Shown: positions 16,896-25,819, numbered from the stretch's first letter. The stretch: DNA of 64,000 nt from Sphingomonas phyllosphaerae FA2 (GCF_000427645.1 NZ_KE386571.1:1663676-1727675), one strand, 5' to 3'. Numbers and translations are program-made. Notes: a model not told the origin generated them from the letters alone.

Positions 16896-17642
16896 TCAGA
16901 GGCCGAGTAGGCGCCGATACTCCGCCTCGGCGAACCCGTATGTGTCGCCAGCGAGCAGCAGCAGCCGCTCCCTGTCGCGTACGATCACGCGCCCGCGTAC
17001 GGAGCGGACAGCCTCATCCTCTTCAAGCTTGTGCAGGGCGTCGGTGACGCTGCTGCGACGGACGCCGAGCATGAGCCTGAACTCCTCGTGCGTCATGCAG
17101 ATGTCGTCCTCCCGCACACGATCGTGGTAGAGCAGGATCCAGCGTGCCATCCGCCGCTCGATCGAGTGCGCGAGGGACGAGACGATAGTCCTCGACATCT
17201 GGGTCATGACCACGTCGACGAAGCGGAGCAGGACGGTTCGGATCGCCGGACGTTCGGCCAGTATCTCGTTCAACGCCGCAGCCGACAGCCGCATCGCCGT
17301 GCCGTGTTCGGCCCTCATCACCACGTCATGCGACCAGCGCCCGTTGCCAAGCAACAACTGCCAACCGATGAACCCTTCGCTTCCGACCAGCGCGACCGCG
17401 TAGCGGCGGTCGCCCTCGAGCGAGTCGAGTATCGCAGCGATCCCGGTCAACGGGAAGCAGATGCTGTCGGCCGCATCGCCGGCGCGTGCGATCATGTCGC
17501 CGTTGCGAAACGGCACCAGTTCCAGATGTGGCGTGAGGGCGGCGCGGTCAGCGTCGTTCAAAAGACGCAGCAGCGCATTCGCCTCACAGAGCAGCGCGTT
17601 GGACCTGCGCGTCCCATCCACCATCGAAGCCATATCATCCAT
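16896..17642 (-). CDS. Crp/Fnr family transcriptional regulator
   Basis: About 248 residues. Cyclic-nucleotide-binding-like beta roll (LELVPFRNGDMIARAGDAAD, FPLTGIAAILDSLEGD) followed by a C-terminal winged helix (LMLGVRRSSVTDALHKLEED). No FNR-type cysteine cluster is visible, so it belongs to the sphingomonad Crp-like proteins of unknown signal. Several in-frame starts exist (TTG 17720, ATG 17654, 17642, 17633); I use 17642 because it leaves a normal divergent promoter region to the esterase gene at 17754. It may control that operon. Confidence 0.85.
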   Translation of the reverse strand: MDDMASMVDGTRRSNALLCEANALLRLLNDADRAALTPHLELVPFRNGDMIARAGDAADSICFPLTGIAAILDSLEGDRRYAVALVGSEGFIGWQLLLGNGRWSHDVVMRAEHGTAMRLSAAALNEILAERPAIRTVLLRFVDVVMTQMSRTIVSSLAHSIERRMARWILLYHDRVREDDICMTHEEFRLMLGVRRSSVTDALHKLEEDEAVRSVRGRVIVRDRERLLLLAGDTYGFAEAEYRRLLGL

Positions 17643-17753
17643 TCCGCCGCCCATACTGCCCAACCTCGCTGCCCAAACGCTTGGGTCTACTTTCGTACCG
17701 AAACGCTGAAGGTCGCCCAATGGTTGGGAAACGGATAGTTACAGGAGGAATAT

Positions 17754-18863
17754 TTGCGCAGAACCATCTCCATGCTGATCGCCGCGTCGACCGCGATCGC
17801 GGGCGTTCCGGCTCTGGCCCAGTCAGCCCGCTCGATCACTGCACCTCCTCCGCCACCGCCTCCTGCGACATCAGTGCAGCCCCCGAAGGCCGCACCCGAC
17901 ATGCAGTCGGTCCTGGACGCGCTCGCGTCGCTCGGCGGCAAGCCGATCGAGACGCTCACGCCTGCGGAAGCCCGTATGCAGCCCTCGGCTGCGGACGGAG
18001 CCAAGGCGGCGATGCAGAAGAAAGGTATGTCGACCGCGCCTGATCCGTCGGTCACGACGCGGGACCTGCCTTACGGCAGCGACCCCAAGCAATTCGCGCG
18101 CATCTACAAGCCGGCCCGTGCGCCAGCCGGTGGCAAGCCGATGCCGGTCATCGTCTATTATCACGGCGGCGGCTGGGTTATCGCCGACGTCGATACCTAC
18201 GATGCCGCGCCGCGTGCCATGGCCAAGGCGCTCAACGCGATCGTCGTCTCGGTCGAGTATCGTCACGCACCCGAGTTCAAGTTCCCGGCACAGCATGACG
18301 ATGCGGCCGCTGCCTATCGCTGGACGCTGCAAAATGCGGCGAGCTGGGGCGGCGATCCCGCACAGATCGCCACGGTCGGCGAGAGCGCCGGCGGCAACCT
18401 TGCGGTCGCGACCGCGATCTACGCGCGCGACAACCGACTGACGCTGCCGCGACACATCGTCTCGGTCTATCCGATCGCGAACAGCAGCATGACGCTGCCC
18501 TCGCGGAAGGATTCGGCGAACGCGAAGCCGCTGAACACCGCGATGCTGCCGTGGTTCGGCTACTACTATCAGGCGAGCAAGGCCGATGCGCAGGATCCGC
18601 GTCTTAATTTGGTCGCCGCCAACCTGCGTGGTCTGCCGCCGACGACGATCATCAACGCGCAGATCGATCCGCTGCGCTCGGATGGCGAGACGCTCGCGGC
18701 CGCGATGCGGGCGGCCGGTGACAAGGTCGAGCAGAAGACCTTCCCGGGCGTGACCCATGAGTTCTTCGGCATGGCCAAGGTCGTGAACGGCGCGAAGCAG
18801 GCGAATGATCTCGCTGTCGCACGACTGAAAACAGCGTTCGAGGCGCCTGCGGGCCGCCGCTGA
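17754..18863 (+). CDS. Exported alpha/beta hydrolase, hormone-sensitive-lipase family
   Basis: 369 residues with a Sec signal peptide (MRRTISMLIAASTAIAGVPALAQ). The catalytic domain has the oxyanion-hole motif YYHGGGWV, the nucleophile elbow GESAGGN, an Asp in INAQIDPLRSDGE and His in GVTHEFFGM, i.e. a complete bacterial HSL (family IV) esterase. It should hydrolyse short acyl esters in the periplasm. The start is TTG 17754, chosen because a perfect AGGAGG at 17743-17748 is spaced 5 bases before it. First gene of the esterase/catalase-like cluster. Confidence 0.9.
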   Translation: MRRTISMLIAASTAIAGVPALAQSARSITAPPPPPPPATSVQPPKAAPDMQSVLDALASLGGKPIETLTPAEARMQPSAADGAKAAMQKKGMSTAPDPSVTTRDLPYGSDPKQFARIYKPARAPAGGKPMPVIVYYHGGGWVIADVDTYDAAPRAMAKALNAIVVSVEYRHAPEFKFPAQHDDAAAAYRWTLQNAASWGGDPAQIATVGESAGGNLAVATAIYARDNRLTLPRHIVSVYPIANSSMTLPSRKDSANAKPLNTAMLPWFGYYYQASKADAQDPRLNLVAANLRGLPPTTIINAQIDPLRSDGETLAAAMRAAGDKVEQKTFPGVTHEFFGMAKVVNGAKQANDLAVARLKTAFEAPAGRR

Positions 18864-18870
18864 GCGTGAC

Positions 18871-18893
18871 GGCGGCGGCGTCTAGCCGCCGCC
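18871..18893 (+). terminator. Intra-operon hairpin
   Basis: GGCGGCGGC (18871-18879) pairs perfectly with GCCGCCGCC (18885-18893) across GTCTA; TCCTTG follows. It lies between the esterase and the first catalase-family gene and could cause partial termination or protect mRNA ends. No T-run, so strength is doubtful. Confidence 0.4.
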
Positions 18894-18918
18894 TCCTTGC
18901 CGGAGAGGACCAACGACC

Positions 18919-20001
18919 ATGACCCAGACCCCCGTCCTTTATACTCCCGACGTGGAGGATGTGAAACCCGACGAAGCCGAGACGATCACGAAGCTCAATG
19001 AGACGTTCGACAAGATCCTCAAGACGACAGCGGAGGATCACGGTCACGCGGTCCGTTCGGTCCATGCCAAGGCGCACGGCTTCCTTGAGGGGGTGCTGAC
19101 CGTCAATGACGGACTTCCCCCCGAGCTGGTCCAAGGCCTGTTCGCCACCCCGGGCGAGCACAAGGTCGTCATGCGCTTCTCGACCAACGCGGGCGACATC
19201 CTGCCCGACACCATCAGCCTGCCGCGCGGTTTGGCGCTGAAGGTCATGGACGTCGAAGGCGAACGCCTGCCCGGTGCCGACGGACGGACGCAGGACTTCG
19301 TCATGGTCAACGGTCCGGTCTTCCAGAACAAAACCGCCGACCAGTTCCTGGGCAACCTCAAGCTCCTGGCCGGCACCACCGACAAGCTCGAGGGTACCAA
19401 GGAGGCAATGTCGAAAGTGCTGCGCGGCGTGAACACCGTGCTGAGCGCAGTCGGTATCGAGAGCCCAAAGGTGCAGACGCTCGGCGGCGCACCCAACTCC
19501 GATCCGCTCGGCGAGACCTACTTCAGCGTCACGCCGTTCCGCTATGGTGACTATATCGCCAAATTCGCTGTCTTCCCGGTGTCGAAGGATCTCACCGATC
19601 AGACCGGCACGACGATCGATGCCAGCACCCGCCCCGATGCGCTGCGCGACGTCATCCGGACAGAGGCACAGGTGCTTGAGATGGAATGGGAGGTGCGGGT
19701 CCAACTCTGTCGCGACCTCCAGCAGCAACCGGTCGAAGATCCGACCGTCGAGTGGAAGCAGGACGAGGCGCCCTTCCAGGCCGTGGCGACCATTCGAGCG
19801 GCCAAGCAGGACAGCCTGAGCGAGGACAAGTTCCAGCAGATCAACGAGGAGATGCGCTTCTCGATCTGGACCGGGCTCGCCGCACACCGGCCGCTCGGGA
19901 ACATCAACCGGGCCCGCAACGAGACCTACCGACACTCCGCCGATTTTCGGGTTCGCGTGAACGGCTGCCCCTACCACGAGCCTGCTGGCGGTCGTGCCTG
20001 A
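18919..20001 (+). CDS. Catalase-family heme protein
   Basis: 360 residues, shorter than a true monofunctional catalase (about 480 or more). It has the catalase-like core: DHGHAVRSVHAKAHGFLEG carries the conserved distal His, RFSTNAGD and GLALKVMDVEGE follow, and the proximal region ends RARNETYRHSADFR, with the Tyr expected to ligate heme. This SrpA-like/'catalase family protein' branch is thought to act as peroxidase or oxygenase rather than fast catalase. No signal peptide. It is one of two related copies in the operon (the other at 22214). Confidence 0.85.
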   Translation: MTQTPVLYTPDVEDVKPDEAETITKLNETFDKILKTTAEDHGHAVRSVHAKAHGFLEGVLTVNDGLPPELVQGLFATPGEHKVVMRFSTNAGDILPDTISLPRGLALKVMDVEGERLPGADGRTQDFVMVNGPVFQNKTADQFLGNLKLLAGTTDKLEGTKEAMSKVLRGVNTVLSAVGIESPKVQTLGGAPNSDPLGETYFSVTPFRYGDYIAKFAVFPVSKDLTDQTGTTIDASTRPDALRDVIRTEAQVLEMEWEVRVQLCRDLQQQPVEDPTVEWKQDEAPFQAVATIRAAKQDSLSEDKFQQINEEMRFSIWTGLAAHRPLGNINRARNETYRHSADFRVRVNGCPYHEPAGGRA

Positions 20002-20171
20002 CGGGCGAAGGTGGCGTGCAATCCTAAGACGCTGAACGTTGGCAGGTCGGCGCGGAGATTAACGGGGCGCTGGCCGTTCTGACCGTGGTCCTGTCGGTGC
20101 ATCCAAAGCATTGATGAAGCCGCAGGGTTCACCCCCGCACGCAAAAGATTGGACCGCCAGGAGGCTGACGA

Positions 20172-22202
20172 ATGCCGATGATTACCACTGGCGACCTGAA
20201 CTTGGAGGTGTCGCTTTACGGCGCGGAGCAGGGGCAGCCGTTGCTCCTCATCCACGGCTGGCCGGATGACGCGTCGACATGGGATCAGGTGGCACCCGCG
20301 CTGGCCGCGGAAGGGTTCCGCGTCATCGTCCCGAAGTTGCGTGGGTTCGGTGCCACGCGCTTCCACAACGACGACGCCCTGCGAACCGGCAACAGTGCGA
20401 TACTCGCGATCGACATGATCGCGCTGCTCGACGCACTCGGCATCGACCGCTTCATGGTCGCCGGACACGACTGGGGATCAAACACCGCCGAGGCCTTGGC
20501 CGTCGGGTGGCCCGATCGGGTGGAGCGGATGGCGATGCTGTCGACCCCGCCCCGGCTCGGCGGCATGCCGACGCCACCATTCGAGCAGACCCAGCGGCAA
20601 TGGTATCACTGGTTCATGGCGACCGCGCGCGGGGCGGAGGCGGTACGTGCAGACCGGCGCGGGTTCACCCATCTGCATTGGGTCAACTGGTCGCCACCGG
20701 GATGGTTCGACGAGGCCACGTTCGACCGTGTCGCCCGGTCGTTCGACAATCCCGACTGGGCCGACGTGACGCTCCACAGCTATCGCGCGCGCTGGGGCGA
20801 AGCGGAGCCTGATCCACGAAGCGTCTGGCTGGAGGACAAGGTCAAGGCGACCAATACGTTGTCGCTGCCAACGCTCTACATCCACGGCGATGCCGACGGC
20901 GTGAACCCGCCCTCGACCGCGAAGGACGTGCAAGCGAAATTCGCCGGGCCGTTCGCGCGCATCACCATGACCGGGGTCGGCCATTTTCCGCAGCGGGAGA
21001 ACCCGCAAGCGGTGGTGCGCCACCTCCTTAACCTCTTCGCCGGCGACCCTGCCGCGCTCACCGATACAATCGACAGGAGCCTGACCATGAAGAAAGCCGC
21101 CCCCTATGCCGCCGGGATCGCCGCCATCGGCCTGGTCGCCGCTGCTGCAGCCGGCGTTGCCCACGCGCAAGGGCGCAGCTCGCAGCTGACCCAAGTGGCG
21201 CAGTTTGATCATCAGGTTACCGGCATCGCCGTAACTGAGGATGGCCGGCGCTTCGTCAATTTCCCCCGCTGGACCGACGACGCGCCCATCTCGGTTGCCG
21301 AGGTGATGAAGGACGGCAGCTTGCGTCCCTATCCCGACGCCAAGTGGAACAGCTGGCGCAACGCCCGCGCCAACGAACTGCCGGTCGGCGACTATTTCGT
21401 CTGCGTGCAGTCGATCGTGCCCGACGGCCACGGTAATCTCTGGGTCCTCGATCCTGGCGCGCCCGGCAACGAGAAAATCCTCGAAGGGGCACCCAAGCTC
21501 GTCCGCATCGATCTGGCATCGAACACGGTGACGAAGACGATCCTGGTCCCCGGCGACGTGGCGTTGCAGGGCACCTACCTCAACGACATCCGCTTCTCGC
21601 CCGACGGCAAGACCGGCTACATCACCGACAGCGGCACGCGCGGCGCGATCATCGTTGTCGACCTGGAGAGCGGCAAGAGCCACCGCGCGCTCGACGGGCA
21701 CGCCTCCACCCAGATCGACAAGACGGTGAAGGTCACGCTCGACGGCAAGCCGCTCGTCCGCCCCGATGGCCGCCAACCCGCCTTCGCCGCCGATGGCATC
21801 GCCATCTCCAAGGACGGCAAGACGCTCTATTATCAGGCGCTGACCGGCAAGACACTGTACGCGATCGACACCGCCAAGCTGCGATCGGAGGTCAGCGAGG
21901 CCGACCGAGCGGCAGCGGTCAGGACGGTCGCGCAGACCCACGTCGCCGATGGCCTGTGGATGAGCAAGGCGGGCGTGCTCTATCTCACCTCGCCGACCGA
22001 CTATGCGATCAAGCGGCTGAACGGCGCGACCGTCGAGACGGTGCTCACCGACCGGCGGCTGCGCTGGCCCGACACCTTCTCCGAAGGGCGCGACGGGACG
22101 ATGTACGTCACCGCCAGCCATATCCAGGACACCAATTGGTTCACGCCCGGCGCACCGCCGTCGATTAAGACCCAAATGTTCTCCTTCGCGCCCGCCAAGT
22201 GA
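20172..22202 (+). CDS. Fusion of alpha/beta hydrolase and exported SMP-30/royal-jelly-type beta-propeller
   Basis: 676 residues in one open frame. Residues 1-295 are an epoxide-hydrolase-like alpha/beta hydrolase: LLLIHGWPDD, nucleophile elbow VAGHDWGSN, IHGDADGVNP and a C-terminal His in GVGHFPQRENP. Residue 306 is a Met beginning a textbook signal peptide (MKKAAPYAAGIAAIGLVAA... VAHA). The remaining 350 residues form a major-royal-jelly/SMP-30-like propeller (FVNFPRWTDDAPISVAEV, LWVLDPG, YLNDIRFSPDGKTGYITDSG). The second part has its own AGGAG 7 bases before ATG 21087, so two proteins may still be made. A lost stop codon, true or a sequencing error, is likely. Confidence 0.8.
   Translation: MPMITTGDLNLEVSLYGAEQGQPLLLIHGWPDDASTWDQVAPALAAEGFRVIVPKLRGFGATRFHNDDALRTGNSAILAIDMIALLDALGIDRFMVAGHDWGSNTAEALAVGWPDRVERMAMLSTPPRLGGMPTPPFEQTQRQWYHWFMATARGAEAVRADRRGFTHLHWVNWSPPGWFDEATFDRVARSFDNPDWADVTLHSYRARWGEAEPDPRSVWLEDKVKATNTLSLPTLYIHGDADGVNPPSTAKDVQAKFAGPFARITMTGVGHFPQRENPQAVVRHLLNLFAGDPAALTDTIDRSLTMKKAAPYAAGIAAIGLVAAAAAGVAHAQGRSSQLTQVAQFDHQVTGIAVTEDGRRFVNFPRWTDDAPISVAEVMKDGSLRPYPDAKWNSWRNARANELPVGDYFVCVQSIVPDGHGNLWVLDPGAPGNEKILEGAPKLVRIDLASNTVTKTILVPGDVALQGTYLNDIRFSPDGKTGYITDSGTRGAIIVVDLESGKSHRALDGHASTQIDKTVKVTLDGKPLVRPDGRQPAFAADGIAISKDGKTLYYQALTGKTLYAIDTAKLRSEVSEADRAAAVRTVAQTHVADGLWMSKAGVLYLTSPTDYAIKRLNGATVETVLTDRRLRWPDTFSEGRDGTMYVTASHIQDTNWFTPGAPPSIKTQMFSFAPAK
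21087..22202 (+). CDS. Internal start: exported SMP-30/major-royal-jelly-like protein
   Basis: Alternative reading of the second half of the fused frame as an independent gene of 371 residues. ATG 21087 is preceded by AGGAG at 21075-21079 and encodes a complete Sec signal peptide ending VAHAQ. The mature part has repeated beta-propeller blades with calcium-site-like Asn/Asp residues (VLDPGAPGNE, NDIRFSPDG, VADGLWMSK). Related proteins are lactonase- or quinoprotein-like periplasmic enzymes. If this start is used, the protein is periplasmic and separate from the cytoplasmic hydrolase. Confidence 0.5.
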   Translation: MKKAAPYAAGIAAIGLVAAAAAGVAHAQGRSSQLTQVAQFDHQVTGIAVTEDGRRFVNFPRWTDDAPISVAEVMKDGSLRPYPDAKWNSWRNARANELPVGDYFVCVQSIVPDGHGNLWVLDPGAPGNEKILEGAPKLVRIDLASNTVTKTILVPGDVALQGTYLNDIRFSPDGKTGYITDSGTRGAIIVVDLESGKSHRALDGHASTQIDKTVKVTLDGKPLVRPDGRQPAFAADGIAISKDGKTLYYQALTGKTLYAIDTAKLRSEVSEADRAAAVRTVAQTHVADGLWMSKAGVLYLTSPTDYAIKRLNGATVETVLTDRRLRWPDTFSEGRDGTMYVTASHIQDTNWFTPGAPPSIKTQMFSFAPAK

Positions 22203-22213
22203 TCGGACATCCC

Positions 22214-23299
22214 ATGACCTATCTGCGCTATTCGCCCGACATCGAAATACGAGAGCCCGACGAACAGAAAAGCATCGACGGCATCATCCAAGGCATGACC
22301 CAGGAAAGCCAGACGGTCGAGAAGCGTGACGGGCACGCGGTACGGGCGAGCCATGCCAAGAGCACGGCTTGCGTGATCGGCAAGCTCATCGTCGCGCCTG
22401 GGTTGCCGTCCGAACTCGCCCAAGGCCTCTTCGCGGAGCCGGGCACGTTCGACGTCGCCGTCCGCTTCGCGCAAGGACCCGGTGAAAAGCTCGGCGATCG
22501 CGTCTCGACGCATCGCGGCATGTCGATCAAGGTGTTCGGCGTCGAGGGCGCGAAATTGCCTGGCCATAACGCGCCGACGCAGGACTTCGTCCTCGCCAGC
22601 GGTACGACCTTCCCGGCGGGCACCGCTGCGGGCTTTCTCTCGCAAGCCAAGAAGATAGGCTTGGCGGTTCCCATGCCCGAGGGCGTGAAGAGTGCGGCCG
22701 CCTCTGTCGCCCGCAACATTAATAAGGTGCTGAACGCGGTTGGTGCGGGTCCAAGTCCGACGCTGGACTTCTATGGCCATCCCTTCAGCCACCCGCTGGT
22801 CGAAGAATATTTCAGCCAGTGCCCGGTTCGCTTCGGCGACCACGTGGCCAAGATCGGGGCCTTTCCTGTGGCCGCCGGGCAACGGGCGCTCGCCGATTGG
22901 CAGCTCGATCCGCATCAAGATGAGGATGGCTTCCGCCATGCCGCGGTCGATTACTTCGAGGGCAAGGATGCGGTGTTCGAGTTGCGGGCGCAGCTTTGGA
23001 CCGATACCGAGACGCAGCCCATCGAGGACACCTCCGTTGACTGGCCGACGAGTGAGAGCCCGTATCGCACCATCGCCACGATCCGGCTGCCGCGACAGTC
23101 AGCCTATGGTTCCAACCGCGTCCACTACTTTGACGAGGTGATGACGTTCCGTCCGGCCCATAGCCTGGAGGCCCATCGCCCCCTTGGCGGCGTGATGCGC
23201 GCGCGCATGCAAGTCTACCAGGCACTCAGCAATTTTCGCCACCGCGAAAACGGCATCACCGCCGCGAACACTGCCGACATCCGAGACATTCCAGCCTAA
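22214..23299 (+). CDS. Catalase-family heme protein, second copy
   Basis: 361 residues, same family and layout as the protein at 18919: DGHAVRASHAKSTACVIGKL with the distal His, VRFAQGPGEKLGDR, GMSIKVFGVEGAKLPG, and a C-terminal RMQVYQALSNFRHR with the likely heme-ligating Tyr. The two copies are clearly diverged paralogues, not a recent duplication. It follows the fusion gene immediately; GTG 22199 overlaps that stop by 4 bases and could be the start instead of ATG 22214. Cytoplasmic, no signal peptide. Confidence 0.8.
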   Translation: MTYLRYSPDIEIREPDEQKSIDGIIQGMTQESQTVEKRDGHAVRASHAKSTACVIGKLIVAPGLPSELAQGLFAEPGTFDVAVRFAQGPGEKLGDRVSTHRGMSIKVFGVEGAKLPGHNAPTQDFVLASGTTFPAGTAAGFLSQAKKIGLAVPMPEGVKSAAASVARNINKVLNAVGAGPSPTLDFYGHPFSHPLVEEYFSQCPVRFGDHVAKIGAFPVAAGQRALADWQLDPHQDEDGFRHAAVDYFEGKDAVFELRAQLWTDTETQPIEDTSVDWPTSESPYRTIATIRLPRQSAYGSNRVHYFDEVMTFRPAHSLEAHRPLGGVMRARMQVYQALSNFRHRENGITAANTADIRDIPA

Positions 23300-23379
23300 G
23301 CTGGAACGCCAGTGCCGATCATAGTGAGAGGCCAATCATGAAGCTGGAAGGCAAACACGGCGTTCAGGCAGAGAATGCG

Positions 23380-23447
23380 TGAAGACCCAGAAGCAGACAT
23401 CTACGATCCATTCCCCGCTTCCGAACTTTTGCCATTCGTTCATGTCG
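23380..23447 (+). repeat. Dispersed intergenic repeat, copy 4
   Basis: GAAGACCCAGAAGC, then CCCCGCTTCCGAACTT and GCCATTCGTTCATGTC. It lies between the second catalase-family gene and the convergent SDR gene. Confidence 0.8.
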
Positions 23448-23561
23448 ACCTTCCAGCATCGTCATCGCATAGCGCGGTGATCGGAAGGTCGCGGCTGCGA
23501 TCGGTGCGGCACGAGGTAATTTGATGGTTCCAGCCGACCTCAAGCCGGCTGGAGCACCTTG

Positions 23562-24296
23562 TCAAATCTGCGCTAGGCCACCGTCGGTAAACAGCTCGCT
23601 GCCCGTCATGAAGCTGCTGTCCGATGATGCCAGGAATGCAGCAGCGGCCGCGACTTCTGACGGCTCGCCGACATGTCCGATTGGCGTCGTCGCCCCCATT
23701 TCGATCATGGCATCACGGCCAACGACCTCGGCGGCAAGCTCGGTCAAGGTCGGGCCTGGTGACAAGACGTTGACCCGGATACCCGTGCCCCGCAGATCCT
23801 GCGCCCAACTGCGTGCCAGATTGCGGACCGCCGCCTTGGAGGCGCTATAGACGCTGAATGCCGGCGTCCCCATGACGCCCGTGGTCGAGCCGGTAAGGAT
23901 GACCGAACCGCCGGCCTCCATCAGTTTCAGACCTTTTTGAACCGTGAAGATCGTTCCCTTCACATTGACGTCGAACGTCGCATCGACATGGGCGGACGTG
24001 ATCTCGGACAAGGGCGCCAATGCCCCCGTGCCGGCATTGGCGAACAAGATGTCGAGCTTGCCCTGCTCCTGCTTCACCGTGTCGTACAGCCGGTCAAGAT
24101 CGCCAGCATCGGCAACCGATCCCGGAACCGCCCGCGCATTGCCGCCGAGCGCCGCCACTGCAGCTTCCAGCTTCTCCGCCCTACGTCCGAACAGGTACAC
24201 GAACGCCCCTTCGGCGATGAACCGCTTCGCTGACGCCAAGCCAATCCCCGTGCCACCCCCGGTAATAACAGCGATCTTCCCATTCAGTCTGGCCAT
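23562..24296 (-). CDS. SDR family oxidoreductase
   Basis: 244 residues. TGGGTGIGLASAKRF cofactor motif, LFANAG, catalytic Ser in ILTGSTTG and YSASK. The C-terminus SFMTGSELFTDGGLAQI is typical of SDRs of the YkvO/YvrD group often paired with HxlR regulators. ATG 24296 has GGAGG about 6 bases upstream, which decides against ATG 24308. The divergent HxlR gene at 24379 is the likely regulator. Confidence 0.9.
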   Translation of the reverse strand: MARLNGKIAVITGGGTGIGLASAKRFIAEGAFVYLFGRRAEKLEAAVAALGGNARAVPGSVADAGDLDRLYDTVKQEQGKLDILFANAGTGALAPLSEITSAHVDATFDVNVKGTIFTVQKGLKLMEAGGSVILTGSTTGVMGTPAFSVYSASKAAVRNLARSWAQDLRGTGIRVNVLSPGPTLTELAAEVVGRDAMIEMGATTPIGHVGEPSEVAAAAAFLASSDSSFMTGSELFTDGGLAQI

Positions 24297-24337
24297 AAGT
24301 GCCTCCATTCATTGGTTGCACGCAGTTGGCTTGCAGC

Positions 24338-24376
24338 CTACCTAAGGACAAGTATGCACCTTTTAGTAAGTACCTA
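24338..24376. promoter_or_regulatory. Candidate HxlR operator region
   Basis: The AT-rich divergent gap contains ACCTA at both ends and an AAGTA/AGTAAGTACCT pair, resembling GTAC-type half-sites reported for HxlR proteins. TATAAT overlaps at 24373. Pattern-based only. Confidence 0.35.
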
Positions 24377-24378
24377 TA

Positions 24379-24780
24379 ATGTCTGAAATGCCACTGGTCG
24401 ACGATGCCGTTATCGCGCCCATCGCGCCTGCCTTCACCTGCGGGCTAGACGCCACGCTCAAGGTCATATCGGGAAAGTGGAAGCCGCTTATCCTGTACTT
24501 TTTGCTACGTGGGCCCACCCGCTATGGGGAATTAAAGCGCGCCATCCGCGACGTCAGTGACAAGGTGCTGATCCAGCAACTCAAGGAACTTGAGGCGGAC
24601 GGCGTCCTGCGCAGGAACGACTACAAGGAAGTGCCTCCGCGGGTCGACTACACGCTGACCGAACTCGGCCAGAGTCTCGCCCGCGCGCTCGAGCCGTTAT
24701 GCCAGTGGGGCACCGACAATATGGTCGTAATGCAGAAGCTATTCGCTGAGCGTGACGGCTGGGGGCGTGAGCGCGATTGA
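24379..24780 (+). CDS. HxlR family transcriptional regulator
   Basis: 133 residues, one HxlR-type winged helix: FTCGLDATLKVISGKWKPLILYF, LLRGPTRYGELKRAI, VLIQQLKELEADGVLRR and VDYTLTELGQSL. The single Cys near residue 20 is the conserved position that senses electrophiles or redox stress in several family members (for example YodB, HypR). Divergent SDR is the presumed target. Confidence 0.9.
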   Translation: MSEMPLVDDAVIAPIAPAFTCGLDATLKVISGKWKPLILYFLLRGPTRYGELKRAIRDVSDKVLIQQLKELEADGVLRRNDYKEVPPRVDYTLTELGQSLARALEPLCQWGTDNMVVMQKLFAERDGWGRERD

Positions 24781-24840
24781 CTGGCAGGCCGTTGGGCCTG
24801 ACTCGACGAGCATCGCACCCATCGCTTCTGGATCAGCCTG

Positions 24841-24905
24841 GCCCGAAGTCGGCCGTTCGCATCCCTCTTTCCGCTTCCAAGAGCTGGCCAATCGTTCGTC
24901 TCTGT
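24841..24905 (+). repeat. Dispersed intergenic repeat, copy 5
   Basis: GAAGTCGGCCGTTCGCATCC, CTTTCCGCTTCCAAG, GGCCAATCGTTCGTCTC. A more degenerate copy between the HxlR gene and the convergent LysR gene. Confidence 0.65.
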
Positions 24906-24940
24906 GTACCGAGCGCACCGGGATCAGTCAGCCAGACCGC

Positions 24941-25819
24941 TCACGCCCTCAATGCTCCGATCAGCGCATCGCGCGCCAAGGCAACGCGGGGGTGGCGCAA
25001 GGAGGATTTGGCCCAGACAAGATAGTATGCGTTGGTCGGCACGCGGATAGGCGCTGCAGTTTCGACAAGGGTGCAGGCCGTACGTTCGGCCCTGGTGAGA
25101 TAGCCGGGTAGAACCGTCCAGCCCAATCCCGCGCATAGGCCAGAGCGCAGGACGCGCAAATCCGGTGCGGTCAGGGCCGGAAGCCGCGCTACCTCGATCT
25201 GGTTCGCCTCCAGCCAGTTGCGTACCAATGGCCGGTCGAGGTCATAGGCAAGATAAGGCACCGTATTAAGCGCTTCACTGAGCGGCATGCGCGCCATTTG
25301 CTCGGCTACGACGGGCGCGGCCACAGCTCGCAGGTCTTCCGAGCCGATCTCCTGATAGGCAAGCCGTGCATCCGCGGGCCGGGATGCCGTGATGCAGAGG
25401 TGCACCTTGTCATCAAGCAGCATGGCATAAAGGGCTTCGCGCCCACCAATATGCAGGCGCAGATCCAGCCCGGCGTTGAGAAGCGGCCCCAGTCTTGGCG
25501 TGATCATTTCGCCGAGAAGGTCGGATGGCGCGGCAATATGCACCGTCCCGGACATTTGAACCGACCGCGCCCGTGCCGATGCCAATGCGGCTTCGGCCCG
25601 GTCGAGGCTGCCACCAATTGAAGCGGCGAAATCGTCCGCGATCGCCGTGGGACGGACGCCGCGCGAATGGCGATCGAAAAGCGGATGGCCGAGTTGCGCC
25701 TCGAGCGAGGCGATGTGCTGGGACGCCGCAGGCTGCGTGATGCCGAGCGCGCGCGCTGCGTCGCTCAATGACCGACGGCGATAGACTTCGATGAAGGTGC
25801 GCATCTGTGGAAGAGACAT
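24941..25819 (-). CDS. LysR family transcriptional regulator
   Basis: 292 residues. Winged helix-turn-helix at the N-terminus (LPQMRTFIEVYRRRSLSDAAR, ITQPAASQHIASLEAQLGH) and a LysR substrate-binding domain. ATG 25819 gives MSLPQMRTF, the usual start. It is divergent from the DJ-1/glyoxalase/flavin reductase operon at 26024 with about 200 bases between, and probably controls it. Upstream of its start an AT-rich ATGTTTCCATAAACTGATTT segment is a likely promoter/operator zone. Confidence 0.9.
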   Translation of the reverse strand: MSLPQMRTFIEVYRRRSLSDAARALGITQPAASQHIASLEAQLGHPLFDRHSRGVRPTAIADDFAASIGGSLDRAEAALASARARSVQMSGTVHIAAPSDLLGEMITPRLGPLLNAGLDLRLHIGGREALYAMLLDDKVHLCITASRPADARLAYQEIGSEDLRAVAAPVVAEQMARMPLSEALNTVPYLAYDLDRPLVRNWLEANQIEVARLPALTAPDLRVLRSGLCAGLGWTVLPGYLTRAERTACTLVETAAPIRVPTNAYYLVWAKSSLRHPRVALARDALIGALRA

